This document shows, in pieces, positions 45,912-55,259 of a stretch of DNA of 64,000 bases; positions within the stretch are counted from its first letter, which is position 1, and every line of letters begins with the position of its first letter. The DNA lies in NCBI GenBank assembly GCA_030849065.1, contig JASAON010001596.1, positions 1-64,000 on the forward strand, in the 5' to 3' direction. A program made the position numbers and the translations under genes. Origin of the DNA: Jaenimonas drosophilae (taxonomy: Eukaryota > Euglenozoa > Kinetoplastea > Trypanosomatida > Trypanosomatidae). The notes under the pieces are model-generated. The model had not been told where the DNA came from. It searched no databases and saw nothing but the letters and a program-made list of their open reading frames with translations.

Positions 45912-46785
45912 ATGATTGCACATGTACCACCCAGTTACTGCACGCGTTGGCGTCTCAAATTAGATCATAGGTATTTAGGTGTCCATTCTTTTAGGTTTCT
46001 GCTTCGGCTTACTAGGTCTTTTCTCTCATACTTTTCTAGCTTTCTTTTTCCCCCACATATATCTGTCTCTTTTCTTCTGTTCGCTCTCATAGGATTCATA
46101 GGTCTTTCTTCACTCTCCACACACATCTTCCGTTCCTCTAGCTGCACACCTTTGCTGCGGTTTCTCTGCCTAACATTCCCCTTCTCTCCCTATCTGCTCT
46201 TCCGTGCTTCGAGATCCTGGACTAGTAGTTCCCGCAGGCCCCCCCCCCCCCCAGCAGCCCATCCTCCTCCGAGGATGGGCTGGCCCACGGCACGTCGTTT
46301 TATCGGCGGGAACCACTCAAGCGGCACGCCTGTCGCCTGAGTACTGGAGAGCAGGAGCCACGTGCCTGCGATGGTGGCAGCCTACTTTCGCAGGACCCCT
46401 AGTTTCTCTTTTCCGCCTCGGCTTGGTTCGCCTTTCGTTGATTAGCTCTCTAGTTTCAGGTATTTTCAGTTCCTTATATGATCTCTCTCCCCTACTTCTG
46501 TGTTGTGGTGATGTGGAACGGAATCCTGGACCCCTCCTTCGAGGTGCTCAATGGAATGTGGCTGGTCTTTCCTCGGGAAAGAAGCTGGCATTAGAGAAGT
46601 ACTTGAAGGTGGAGCAGATCAACTTTTGTTTCCTCATAGAGACGCACTTTAACCCGGCCGAAGAAGCCACTGCAAAGCTGAACGGTTATCAGATTTACAG
46701 CAGTGCGCGACCTAAGAAGGCAGATACAGACCGGTCAGCAGGCGGTGTTTCGATATCGGAGTCATACCCGGAGAGCGTGTTCAAG
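45912..46785 (+). pseudogene. Retroposon N-terminal region with 2A-like peptide and start of AP-endonuclease
   Basis: The first ATG (45912) opens a frame rich in Ser, Leu and Phe. It runs into the C14 tract at 46239-46252, after which the coding frame is shifted by one. The new frame carries 'LLLCCGDVERNPGP' at 46492-46533, a 2A-like ribosome-skipping motif (DxExNPGP). Skipping would fall between Gly 46528-46530 and Pro 46531-46533. The endonuclease begins directly after it: 'QWNVAGLSSGKK' has the first catalytic Asn, and 'FLIETHF' the catalytic Glu. The frame is lost again near 46785. 2A motifs near the N-terminus are known in trypanosome L1Tc/ingi-type elements, so both position and motif fit. 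Confidence 0.85.
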
Positions 46786-47651
46786 CGGGAGCCCTGGAGG
46801 CTGTCAGTCTCACCATATCCCTAGCATCTCGCCACCAGGTGCGGTTAATTTGTGGTTAGTTTCCGAACGGTCGTCGAGTCTCCGAGCGCTACTTAGCCAT
46901 GGTTCAAGCTCTCATGAGCTCCGATATGCCCAACATCATATGCATGGATTGTAACGCTCACCACGCCACGTGGGATACTCATCAGCCGCCTGATGATAGT
47001 GGCAAGAGAATCGTTGATTGGATTGAGTGCAACCTTTCCCTTTGGAATAGTAACAAATCACCCACATGGAGAAAGAACACAAGTTTATCAAACTTGTCAT
47101 CTCCGGACATCACTCTCTCACGAGACTGTGAGATCACACTTTGGAACAGTGTATTTCGGCCGGATAGTGATCATGCATGGATCACTTTTGAGGCCCAAGT
47201 GGGTGCTGGTGAAGACCGTCCCTCCACCTTCAAGCATCCCGCAGACTTTGGTCCTGGAATAAGGCCAAATGGCATAAGTACAAAAAAGAAGTCTCGGACC
47301 GCCTGCGCAAGATACATGAGAAGTCCGAAGCCATTAAAGCACAACGACAAGCCTACAGACGAGATCTCGCGGCGAAAAAGAATCCTGATTCTTTTCCTGG
47401 CGAAACTGGCACGGCTCCGCACTACCCGTCACATGCAGTGCTTCGTAAACCCGTCCTGTCGATCACGGCGGAAGCAGCAAATTTGTCCCACGCCATCTGC
47501 AGGGCCCAGGCACATGCAGTGCCTCATGCGGTGGCAAAACATGACCCTTTTTGGACTAAAAAACTCACAGAATTAGATAAGGAAATAGCAAAATGCACGA
47601 TGGAGAGATCACTGCTCCTCTCTCAATCCGGCACAGGCTGCCAGCTGGAAT
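46785..47651 (+). pseudogene. Retroposon endonuclease C-terminal half and linker, broken
   Basis: The remaining APE-endonuclease motifs are in another frame: 'ICMDCNAHHATWD' (Asp-x-Asn), then 'SSPDITLSRD' and 'DSDHAWITF' (the terminal SDH motif). An in-frame TAG at 46857-46859 interrupts this segment ahead of the first downstream ATG (46899). Beyond about 47270 the sequence loses similarity in this frame, and parts of the linker to the RT domain are found in a different frame (about 47438-47659). All four catalytic signatures survive at DNA level, but no single product could contain them as the sequence stands. Confidence 0.8.
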
Positions 47652-48809
47652 TTGCTTAAAGCCATCTACGCACCCAGACCTATCTCCTCCCCGGTAATAG
47701 TTCGCGATGATCGCCCATTAAACCGCAAACAACACGCCGATCTCCTAGTAAAGATGTATGCAAAGAAGTCTACTAGACACCGAAAAGCCCCTCGCCCATG
47801 CATACCCCTATGCCCAAAATCACAACCCCCGCAGATCTCCATGGGCGAATTACAGACCGCCATGGAGGAGATGCACCTAGGTTCAGCCCCACGCCCTGAC
47901 CGCATCCATTGCGAGACGCTCACTCACCTCCCTGAAAAGGGTATGAAAGCGCTTCTGCACCTGTTCAACAGGAGCCTCGTAACGGGTATGGTCCCGGCCA
48001 AATGGAAAGAGGGTACCATCATCCCTCTGCTGAAACCTGGCAAACCGGCCGACGACCCTGGATCCTACCGTCCAGTGACACTGACAAGCAACCTATGTAA
48101 ATTAATGGAACGTATCTTAGCTAAACGTATACGAGACAAAGTTGAGACACAAATTTGCGCCAGCCAAGCTGGTTTTCGTCCACAACATTCTACAGTTGAC
48201 CCTCTCATTCATATAATTTCGACCGTCACTCGAGCATCACCCGGTGAGAAAGTGGGCACAGTGTTCATTGACTATGCTCGGGCGTTTGACTCGGTAGATC
48301 ACGCTTGCATCATCGACGCGCTAGTAGAATGTGGGGTGGACTCGTACATTATACGCTGGGTACATGACTTTCTTCACGCGCGCTCTGCGCGCGTGAAGCT
48401 ACATCATACCCATTCGGAGTACAGAAAGTTCACCTGTGGAGTCCCCCAAGGATCGGTTCTGGGTCCCATTTTGTTCATCATTACGATGAATTCATTGAGC
48501 AAGGAACTGAATACCATTGAGGGGCTCCAACACACGTTCTTTGCAGATGATCTGACGGTGTTCGTCCGAGATACGGACAAAGCCCGCATTCAAGGAGCTC
48601 TACAAGCAGCCTTGAACACTATTTCGCGTTGGACTCAAGCCCATTTCACGGAACTTAGTGCCCCCAAAACGTTTTACACTATGTTCGGCACACCAGCTCG
48701 CGATCAGCTGCAGCTCTCTGTTGAGGGGAACACCCTCTCCGAGGATCGATACCCGCGTATGCTAGGCCTACTTCTCCAACCTATACGGGGGGGGGGGCAA
48801 GCATGTTGA
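47652..48809 (+). pseudogene. Retroposon reverse transcriptase domain
   Basis: This is a continuous ~385-codon open frame of non-LTR reverse transcriptase. Key motifs are 'DPGSYRPVTLTSNLCKLMERIL', 'QAGFRPQHST', 'FIDYARAFDSVDH' (motif A Asp), 'GVPQGSVLGPILF' (motif B) and 'FADDLTVFVR' (catalytic Asp pair at about 48546-48551). The core looks catalytically complete. The frame ends just after an 11-G tract (48787-48797). The thumb region resumes one frame over as 'RLLQLSAISSAKWGPRREHLR' and 'RLLYGAIAWW' up to 49335. There is no ATG at the start because in this family the domain is part of a polyprotein. Confidence 0.92.
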
Positions 48810-49335
48810 GAAGACTATCGATGCGGCTAGAATGCGGCTACTCCAGTTGTCGGCTATTTCCTCGGCGAAATGGGGTCCTCGTAGAGAACACCTCCGGGCA
48901 TTCTACATTGGACTAATTCAGTCCCGCCTTCTTTACGGGGCCATTGCCTGGTGGAGCGTAGCCTCAAAAGACATCCGGGAGAGTCTGGAGAAAACACAGT
49001 CAGCTGCGGCTTCCATCATCGCCGGGGTCCCACGCCGGGCACACCGGAGCGATGTCCTGTGTGAAGCCAGACTCCTCCCCCTCGACTTGGTCATCCGCCG
49101 CAGAGCTCTCAGACACTACCTGCAAGCCACCCGCTTAGAAGGATACCTAGGAGCAGCAGCGAATGAGATGTTTCCTCCCTCCCACCCGCTCCATTCCGAC
49201 CTCGCAAGCGTTGCAGGGGAATATGCTCAAGTAGACGATTTCGACACACCGCTGGAGGCCACATCTCTCCGACATCCCTCTCATGCCTCCTTCAACATCA
49301 CGCCGCCGGGATTACTCAAGGCTGGCAGGCAGTGA
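48799..49335 (+). pseudogene. Retroposon RT thumb/connection segment in a shifted frame
   Basis: Helical sequence typical of the region after the RT core in ingi-clade elements ('FYIGLIQSRLLYGAIAWWS', 'KTQSAAASIIAGVPRRAH', 'LLPLDLVIRRRALRHYL'). It is one frame away from the RT core, separated by the G11 tract, and ends at a stop while the RNase H domain has already begun in a third frame. Confidence 0.82.
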
Positions 49336-50119
49336 GTTAGAGGACAAGCACAAAGCATGTATGGAGCGGATCCAGCAATTCGCGGATTACGACTACGAGC
49401 TTTGGACGGATGGAGGCGCCATCGTTGATGTTCACTCCGGCTCTGCAGCCATCCTATGCCGTAAACATCGGTTTGTGGCTCAAGACGTATGCAGTGCTGG
49501 TAGTTTGGCATGCAGTTACCGATCGGAATGCCTTGCCATGGAGCTCGGGTTACAGCTGGTTTTACGCCATGTACCGCGAGAAGGGTCCAAGATTCGCTCG
49601 AGAGTGGTGGTGTTTACGGATTCCCTCTCGCTGTTAATGGCCCTCAACACTTGCCCTACCCGAGTCACAGATGGATCACTCCGCCGCATCTGGCGCTCCA
49701 TAATACTACTGTATTCCAAGGGGGTAGGGTTATCTTTTCAGTTTATTTTCGGACATTGCAACATCCCCGCCCATGACAGGGTAGACAAGCTAGCAAAGAC
49801 AGGCCGCGACCTTCCCACATACGATGTCCCAGCGTGGATCACGGACATCGTTACATCAGTAGTCAGGAGAAAACTCAGAGGCGTGGCCCAGGCTTCGGAT
49901 GTCATCCCCACCTTCCGACAAATCTTCATGGAAGGTAACAAGTTCCCCCCCCCCCCCAAGGACACCAAGTCTACCAGATCCGGGGAAACACTGGCGGCAC
50001 AGTTCCGATGTGATGCGTCCACCCACTTTGGATGGATGTATCGTATCATTCACCCAAAAGCTCCTCGTGCATGTCGCTGGTGTGAACCCCCTCCGCCCAG
50101 CTTAACCCCCCCCACATGA
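49283..50119 (+). pseudogene. Retroposon RNase H domain
   Basis: RNase H1-type domain of the element. Catalytic residues are in 'YELWTDGGA' (Asp), 'RSECLAMELGLQ' (Glu), 'VVFTDSLSLLMAL' (Asp) and 'FGHCNIPAHDRVDKLAK' (the last acidic residue). It is followed by a basic linker and 'RACRWCEPP', an expected Cys pair. The domain contains a 13-C tract at 49945-49957 through which the frame still appears to read correctly. The frame is then lost at the C8 tract (50106-50113), just before the first zinc finger. Confidence 0.88.
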
Positions 50120-50171
50120 GCTCCCACCTCGTCCACACCTTCGAGTCCATCGTAGCACAGACCCTCCCTTC

Positions 50172-50990
50172 TGCCCTATATGTTATCTTCCCTACTCTTC
50201 GCGCAGCAATCTCGTCGCTCACATGACTGCCAATCACCACTTAACTATTAAAATAGCGCTCCACTCGGCGCGGACCGCTATCCTCGTTCCTCCCTCGGGG
50301 CATGCAATACAGTGCCCTGAATGTCAGTTTCACACCACGGATCGGTCAGCCTTTGCCTCACACATGGTCTCCCTCCATCCTGAGGAGTCTCAGGATGAGA
50401 TCCCACAAGTTTCTCTTTTGACTCAACGCGACGAGGAGGCTGAACCTCCCCCTCCAGAACCCCCTATCCTCCCTGTCGTACACAAAAGGAGGTTGGAACT
50501 ACACTGTTCCAAGTGCGTAAGAGTCTTCCATGAACACCGGGCTCTCCGGAACCACAAGTACCACCTACGTGATTCCCCACTACTATCGGATGTCGTCTCC
50601 TTTGACAACGCTCAGCAACAAGTAAACTGTCCCCACTGCGATTTCCTTCTAGTACCGATGGCCTATGAAACACACTGTCGCCTCTTCCACCCGAGAGCCA
50701 CAGTGATCCGCCTTCCATTGCCTGGGATTGCTAGAATTCAAGGCGTGGCCCCTCTTGTTTCCCTGCCTGGTGCATTACCCATAGTTAAATGTCTTGAATG
50801 TGAGCGCATCTTTTGTCTCACGGGTCTTCTGCGCCATTACATCTCGGCGCATCCAGGTATCCCGGCCCCTGTTCTTCCTGTCATTCCGGGACAACGAAAA
50901 CGTGTCCATCGCTCGCCCCCGCGAGCCTCCTTTCCCGGGGATGCTGAACCTCCTCCCCCCGACCCGGGGAGGGTCCGGTGTCCCTACTGA
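50172..50990 (+). pseudogene. Retroposon zinc-finger region, part 1 (five C2H2 fingers)
   Basis: Five C2H2-type units are readable: 'CPIC...HMTANH' (50172 onward, before the first ATG at 50223), 'CPECQFH...HMVSLH', 'CSKCVRVF...HKYH', 'CPHCDFL...HCRLFH' and 'CLECERIF...HYISAH'. Spacing is close to C-x2-C-x11-12-H-x2-4-H. In the ingi clade C-terminal fingers bind nucleic acid and act as chaperones. The frame ends at 50990 and three more fingers continue in another frame. Confidence 0.85.
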
Positions 50991-51748
50991 TCCCACTCCT
51001 TTGTTCACCACTGGCTTCGCGGCATGTCACGACCGCTCATCGTGGCCTCCCGATCCCAGCCCCTCCGGTATGGTCCAGACCGCCACGACAGCGCCGACGC
51101 TTCTCCATCAACATAACTCGGCATCCATGCCCCCAGTGCCCAAAGGTATTCTGGGAAGAAGCTTCCCTTAAGACACACACATTGGCTCGCCACCCTGTAC
51201 TTACTCCCCCTGCCCCACCACCTCTGTACCCGTACAGATGTGGCAACTGCCCAAAGACCCTCACGACTCACTCTGGTCTCCTTTTTCATGTCGTCCGGGC
51301 CCATCCTGACAACCCTATCGGGACTCACGTCTCTCCAGAAGGGGTGACTAAGTCACTCACATTCAAACCCCCTCGTCACATTTGCTCCCGTTGTCAGCAC
51401 CGATTCGCCACCCATCAGACCCTCAAAACCCACATGGTCTTTACCCATGACTTCCATAGGGACTCTGTTATCCCATGGTTCCGACGAGAAGACTGCCCGG
51501 AATCAGCTCCACACATTATCGCATGCCCTGCGCTGGCGACTACTAGAGAGCCTTTCCGACTAGACTCTATCAAAACAAAACATGTGCTCACCCATCGCTC
51601 ACTGGTGAAATTCCTCGGTAAAGCCTTGCACATCGACCACCAACTGCTCCTGCCGTCCTCCGATGATGAATCACCTGATGATGCTGCCTCGGTCACCCCA
51701 ACAGGTCCTGAACATCCCTCGCCGGAAGCAGCCGCAGCAGAGATCTAG
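50978..51748 (+). pseudogene. Retroposon zinc-finger region, part 2 (three C2H2 fingers and C-terminus)
   Basis: Three well-formed fingers: 'CPQCPKVF...HTLARH', 'CGNCPKTL...HVVRAH' and 'CSRCQHRF...HMVFTH', each C-x2-C-x12-H-x4-H. After them 'EDCPESAPHIIACPAL' has the Cys-His-Cys arrangement often found at the end of such elements. The protein ends in an acidic Pro/Ala-rich tail. The true junction with part 1 lies somewhere between about 50950 and 51120. Confidence 0.85.
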
Positions 51749-52065
51749 TTCTCATTTCCATTTTTTTTTTTGGGTCCGTCTCTGCTTCGGCTTGCTGTCA
51801 CTACCAATGGTTGAGTCCTCCTCTCTCCGGGCAAACCCCGTTCGATAGAACCCATTCTGTGAGGCTCGAGGACCTCAGGACTCTGTCTAGGCTCTTAGGG
51901 CCGGAAACGGCGCTAAAGTTTAGTAGGTTTCGTAGGTACCTGCCCCCTTCCAAATGGTAAGATATGCTTCTTTTGCTTCTGTTGTCGTTTATTGATTACG
52001 GACACTTTTTATTTTGATCTATTTTGACATGCGCAGTGAAAACAACGTTGATGAACAAAAAAAAA
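51749..52065 (+). other. Retroposon 3' UTR and poly(A) tail
   Basis: Non-coding end of the element with a T10 tract near 51764. It ends in an A-rich run (52056-52065) abutting the right target-site duplication, as expected for target-primed reverse transcription. Confidence 0.85.
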
Positions 52066-52077
52066 TAGTTGGTGAGG
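52066..52077 (+). repeat. 12-bp target-site duplication, right copy
   Basis: Exact copy of 45703-45714, directly after the A tail. Confidence 0.93.
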
Positions 52078-52383
52078 ATGGGTTGCTGTGCGGGGTTACA
52101 GTGGTGCGCGGTTGTGTTCGCCTACTGTAGTCACGTGCTCTTCCATGCTCGCTGCTTGGTGGTGTTGTAGAGAATGTGCAACTACAAAAGATGGGCTTTC
52201 TATTATGTCTTGAGTGAAGTGCAGTGTATACGTTGAAAAAGGCGGTGCTGCGTACTTGGTAATTGGGTTGCGAAGGTCTGGTTTTGAAGTTACACTGAAG
52301 TTCGCTTGCTCTTCCTGTTTGTTTTTTTGCAGCTTCTTTTTTTTTTGGCATCAGGCTAGGTGTAATAGGTGCTAGCCGTGTGG
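52078..52383. other. Spacer between the retroposon and PTH2
   Basis: Host DNA that originally followed CULT paralogue 3. A pyrimidine tract ending in TTTGCAG (52332), with a second AG at 52354, provides the trans-splice signal for PTH2. The insertion therefore did not remove it. Confidence 0.6.
52306..52332 (+). promoter_or_regulatory. Trans-splice acceptor of PTH2
   Basis: A tract of TTGCTCTTCCTGTTTG followed by a T run and GCAG lies 52 nt before the ATG at 52384. Confidence 0.55.
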
Positions 52384-52911
52384 ATGGGCTGTCTGCCGCA
52401 CGCTGAACCTTGCTGGCTGACCTTTGCTCTCTGGTTCTGCGCGTTTGTGGGAGTGGGCGTCATCGCGGCCATGTGGTTCACAAGTGGCCGCTGGACGTCG
52501 TTGATTCGCTCCCGGGGAGAGCTACTACTTGATCGGGCAATCAGTGGGGAAGTAAAGATGACCCTTGTGGTTCGCAAAGACTTGAAGATGGGCACCGGAA
52601 AGATTGCTGCGCAATGCGCACACGCAGCCGTGGCTGTAGTGGAAGAGCTGCAGTCGTCCGAGAGCGATGTGTGGCGCCGTTGGTACGGTGCGTGGCGGGT
52701 CTCGGGAAGTCAGAAGGTGGTCCTGCAGTGTCCTGATGAGCAGCAGCTGTTGGATGTGGCAAAGGTTGCACGCAGTGAAGGTCTCCCATGCTATGTGATC
52801 CGAGATGCGGGCCGCACACAGATTGCCCCAGGCAGCAAAACTGTTGTTGCGGTTGGGCCTGCACCCGTTGACATGGTGAACCGAATCACGGGGCATCTAA
52901 AGCTGTTGTGA
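52384..52911 (+). CDS. PTH2: Membrane-anchored peptidyl-tRNA hydrolase 2 (175 aa)
   Basis: Pth2 (archaeal and eukaryotic type, human PTRH2/Bit1) cleaves the ester bond of peptidyl-tRNA released from stalled ribosomes and recycles the tRNA. Residues 58-175 are a full Pth2 domain: 'KMTLVVRKDLKMGTGKIAAQ', 'CAHAAVA', 'KVVLQCPDEQQL' and the highly conserved 'IRDAGRTQIAPGSKTVVAVGP' followed by 'ITGHLKLL' at the C-terminus. Residues about 10-32 (CWLTFALWFCAFVGVGVIAA) form one transmembrane helix. This matches the N-terminal anchor of human PTRH2 on the mitochondrial outer membrane, so a similar location is inferred. The open frame extends five codons upstream to a GTG; the first ATG is used. Confidence 0.96.
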   Translation: MGCLPHAEPCWLTFALWFCAFVGVGVIAAMWFTSGRWTSLIRSRGELLLDRAISGEVKMTLVVRKDLKMGTGKIAAQCAHAAVAVVEELQSSESDVWRRWYGAWRVSGSQKVVLQCPDEQQLLDVAKVARSEGLPCYVIRDAGRTQIAPGSKTVVAVGPAPVDMVNRITGHLKLL

Positions 52912-53098
52912 GGGCTCTGATGAGCAAGCAAGTTATCCCCCCCATCATCGTTATGATTGGTGAAGGGGCAACATGAAAACTGCGGTGTGATTGGGTGTGT
53001 TCTCCCTCTTCTTCACGCAATTTTGCAACACAACTTCTCTTTGCTTTCATTCTTCATTGATCTTGGCATCTTCGCTAACCTTGTGACTAGTGCCCTTG

Positions 53099-53123
53099 AC
53101 ACACACACACACACACACACACA
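53099..53123 (+). repeat. (CA)n microsatellite in 5' UTR
   Basis: Twelve CA units end 3 nt before the ATG of the TPR gene. They lie after the likely acceptor AG at 53089-53090 and so would be in the mRNA leader. Confidence 0.85.
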
Positions 53124-53126
53124 TCG

Positions 53127-53828
53127 ATGCCGGGTGGAGATTCGGCCGCGCATCTGCGCTATTGTCTTGACGAGGCTGCACGGGCCAAAGACCAAGGAAA
53201 TGCAGCCCTTCAAAGCGGTCAGCTGCGCTCTGCCATCTTCTTTTACAAGAAGGTGTATCTTCACTTGGCAGAGTACCTCCCAACGCCGACTACCAGTGGT
53301 GATTCCGTGGCCGCTTCAGGTCCATTCATGAGTGCTTCCAATCATTCATCGGATGATTCATTTGTGCAGGGCCTCTGCAAACAACGAGGTTTGGGCGGTG
53401 ACGGAGAGCCATCACAACGTCGATGCTATTCTATCCTTCCTCCACAGGACCAGCTTGCGGTGGTGCAGCTGTACGTGGCCTCCCTCAACAACGCTGCCCT
53501 GGCACATTTGAAACAGCAGCGCTACGCAGAAGGTGCTCACTGTGCCACACAGCTCCTTCACTGTCTGGAGCTAGACGTAACCTTGGCAGGCGGTGCTGGC
53601 GTCAAAAGCAAGGCGCTCCTTCGCCGCGGCCACTGCCGTGTAGGCCTCCATGAGCTAAAGCTGGCGGAGGAGGATGCTGATGAGGCTCATACACTCATGG
53701 GGGAGCTGGGAGCCCCAGGGGACCTTGACTTCCTCATTGCTGAGCTGCGGCGAAGCATCGATGCACAACGTCGTGCAGATTCCACGAGTGAGCGTCGCTT
53801 GTTTTCTAAGATGCTTGCTGGAGCATAA
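53127..53828 (+). CDS. Small TPR protein (233 aa)
   Basis: Three tetratricopeptide repeats can be read. The first is at residues about 9-42 (ARAKDQGNAALQSGQLRSAI). The second is near 115-148 (YVASLNNAALAHLKQQRYAE) and the third near 155-190 (KSKALLRRGHCRVGLHELKL). Helix A residues G/A and Y/F fit the consensus. Repeats 1 and 2 are separated by an insert of about 65 polar residues. The layout, three TPRs in a short protein, resembles the TPR modules of FKBP-type co-chaperones and TTC9 proteins, but there is no isomerase domain. It probably mediates protein contacts, with partner unknown. The start is the first ATG after a TGACTAG acceptor. Confidence 0.82.
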   Translation: MPGGDSAAHLRYCLDEAARAKDQGNAALQSGQLRSAIFFYKKVYLHLAEYLPTPTTSGDSVAASGPFMSASNHSSDDSFVQGLCKQRGLGGDGEPSQRRCYSILPPQDQLAVVQLYVASLNNAALAHLKQQRYAEGAHCATQLLHCLELDVTLAGGAGVKSKALLRRGHCRVGLHELKLAEEDADEAHTLMGELGAPGDLDFLIAELRRSIDAQRRADSTSERRLFSKMLAGA

Positions 53829-54170
53829 TTGTTGTCCTGCTTCCCTGGGAGTTCTCTCCGTCTCACTATCCTATTCATCCACCTCACCGTTGTTGATGGG
53901 GGGATGGAATCATCATCACTATCCTTATGAGCATCGATGATTGGCAGTCATTCCAGTGCACTACATTTCATTTTTCTCTCTCGGTCTTTCGATGCTATGC
54001 TATCATCTCCCTCCCCTGTCGTTGTCATGGTTATTTGTTTCTATGTTGTCTAACAGCATCCAACTCACTCTCGTGAGCGCTGACTTTGCCTGAAGTAGCC
54101 ATACAGTCTTCCTGCAGATACATCCACAATACACCACCACATTTTCTCTAGCTACCACTTTCATCTCAGT
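53829..54170. other. Spacer before the 362-aa gene
   Basis: Pyrimidine-rich. Two close acceptors, TTTTCTCTAG (54151) and TTCATCTCAG (54168), precede the ATG at 54171; the second would leave only a 2-nt leader after splicing. No gene is seen. Confidence 0.6.
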
Positions 54171-55259
54171 ATGACGCACAAGGTGTTGCTGGCGGAGGGC
54201 CTTGATGTCCTGCGACAGGCAGAGACGAAGGAGTACGAGTATGACAAGGTGTACGAGCGCATCAACGGCAACAAGAAGTTTCGATCAGATATGGTGAAGG
54301 TTGCGCAAGGTTATCATAATGTCTTTCAACAATTTGTACGTGGGCTGGATATCCTGAATTATGTGCGCCATGCTGCCATGCGAGATGCCGATCCAAAGTT
54401 GGCGGCCTACCATCGCAACCTGGCGGAGTTCTGTGTCGGGAAGCTCAACGCCAGCATGGAGCGGAGCGAGCAGCTGCTGCAGAAGATTGATCGTCTTCTC
54501 CTCCCCGCGACGGAGGTGGACCAAATGACGAAGGACGGTTTCGCGCCTGGCGAGGTTCTCTTCCGTCACCGTGGTGCAGAGCAGCCGCTCGCCGATGAAA
54601 ACGCCAAGTTGGATCAGAGCTTGGAGCTCGCCCCGGGGAGCTACATGGTATGCATCAAGTACCTGGACGACTACACCGTTGCTGCCCCGGATGTTGATGC
54701 CATCATCTCGGTCACACCCCACACCAACTCACTAACCCAGCCCGTCATGCTGAACAGCTCGATTCCTTGCCAGATGTGTACTCGCAAGTGCTTTGGTGTG
54801 TTGGATGGCGGCGCCACACTCAATGTGAAGGTGATTGCCAAGGGCATGCGAAACGCCCACGTTGATGTGCTAGTTCAGCGGTGGGAGTCGATGCACCAGC
54901 CGGTCCCGGCAGGTCTTCCGCACCTGCTCGATCTCCCATCCATTCCTACCGCCGCTCTTGCGGCACCAACCCCCGCGGCAACATCCTCCCAAGGTGGTGT
55001 GGATTCATGGAAAGCGCTGGAGCGCCTATCGATTCCGACGGAGCAGCGTGCGCCGACTGGAGCGGCGCTCTCCTCCACCCCACCCACCATCATTGTGAAT
55101 CCAGCAGGACTAAGCTGCCGGGACCGTCTGCTGCGGCTGGGTGTTGTGTTGCAGGCGTGGCCGTCAACCGGCGTAGCTGCCGTTGCACTGCCTCGTGAGG
55201 CCCAGCGCTTCGCTCAGAGCGTCTTTGCCCTTCCAGAGCCCAATGACCTTGACGCATAG
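54171..55259 (+). CDS. Hypothetical two-domain protein (362 aa)
   Basis: I do not recognise the family. Residues 1-115 are helical and charged (VYERINGNKKFRSDMVKVAQ, then FVRGLDILNYVRHAAMRD and KLNASMERSEQLLQKIDRLL), suggesting a coiled-coil or helical bundle. Residues about 125-240 appear beta-rich ('GSYMVCIKYLDDYTV', 'AIISVTPHTN', 'LNVKVIAKGMRNAHVDVLVQ') with a Cys pair in 'IPCQMCTRKC'. The rest is Pro/Ala/Ser-rich. No signal peptide or membrane segment is seen. The ordered composition and good acceptor sites support a real gene. Function is unknown. Confidence 0.8.
   Translation: MTHKVLLAEGLDVLRQAETKEYEYDKVYERINGNKKFRSDMVKVAQGYHNVFQQFVRGLDILNYVRHAAMRDADPKLAAYHRNLAEFCVGKLNASMERSEQLLQKIDRLLLPATEVDQMTKDGFAPGEVLFRHRGAEQPLADENAKLDQSLELAPGSYMVCIKYLDDYTVAAPDVDAIISVTPHTNSLTQPVMLNSSIPCQMCTRKCFGVLDGGATLNVKVIAKGMRNAHVDVLVQRWESMHQPVPAGLPHLLDLPSIPTAALAAPTPAATSSQGGVDSWKALERLSIPTEQRAPTGAALSSTPPTIIVNPAGLSCRDRLLRLGVVLQAWPSTGVAAVALPREAQRFAQSVFALPEPNDLDA

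Larger units (their letters stand above)
45715..52065 (+). mobile_element. Near-complete but disrupted ingi/L1Tc-like non-LTR retroposon (6351 bp)
   Basis: The ends are defined exactly by a 12-bp direct repeat, a 5' end beginning CCCTGGC and a 3' A-rich tail (52056-52065). Inside, in order, are a Pr77-like 5' end, an N-terminal open frame from ATG 45912, a 2A-like GDVERNPGP, an APE-type endonuclease, reverse transcriptase, RNase H and C2H2 zinc fingers. This is the domain order of the ingi clade (ingi, L1Tc). The coding region is broken into about seven frames. Breaks coincide with a C14 tract (46239-46252), a G11 tract (48787-48797) and a C8 tract (50106-50113), and also occur away from homopolymers near 46785, between about 47270 and 47650, near 49300 and near 51000. 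A TAG lies at 46857-46859. It is larger than the roughly 5-kb ingi and L1Tc elements because of the long zinc-finger region. It sits in the spacer just after CULT paralogue 3, on the host coding strand. Confidence 0.93.

Noticed and set aside
45715..52065. LTR retrotransposon or virus
   Set aside because: There are no terminal repeats, integrase or protease. An APE-type endonuclease, A tail and short target duplication are diagnostic of a non-LTR element.
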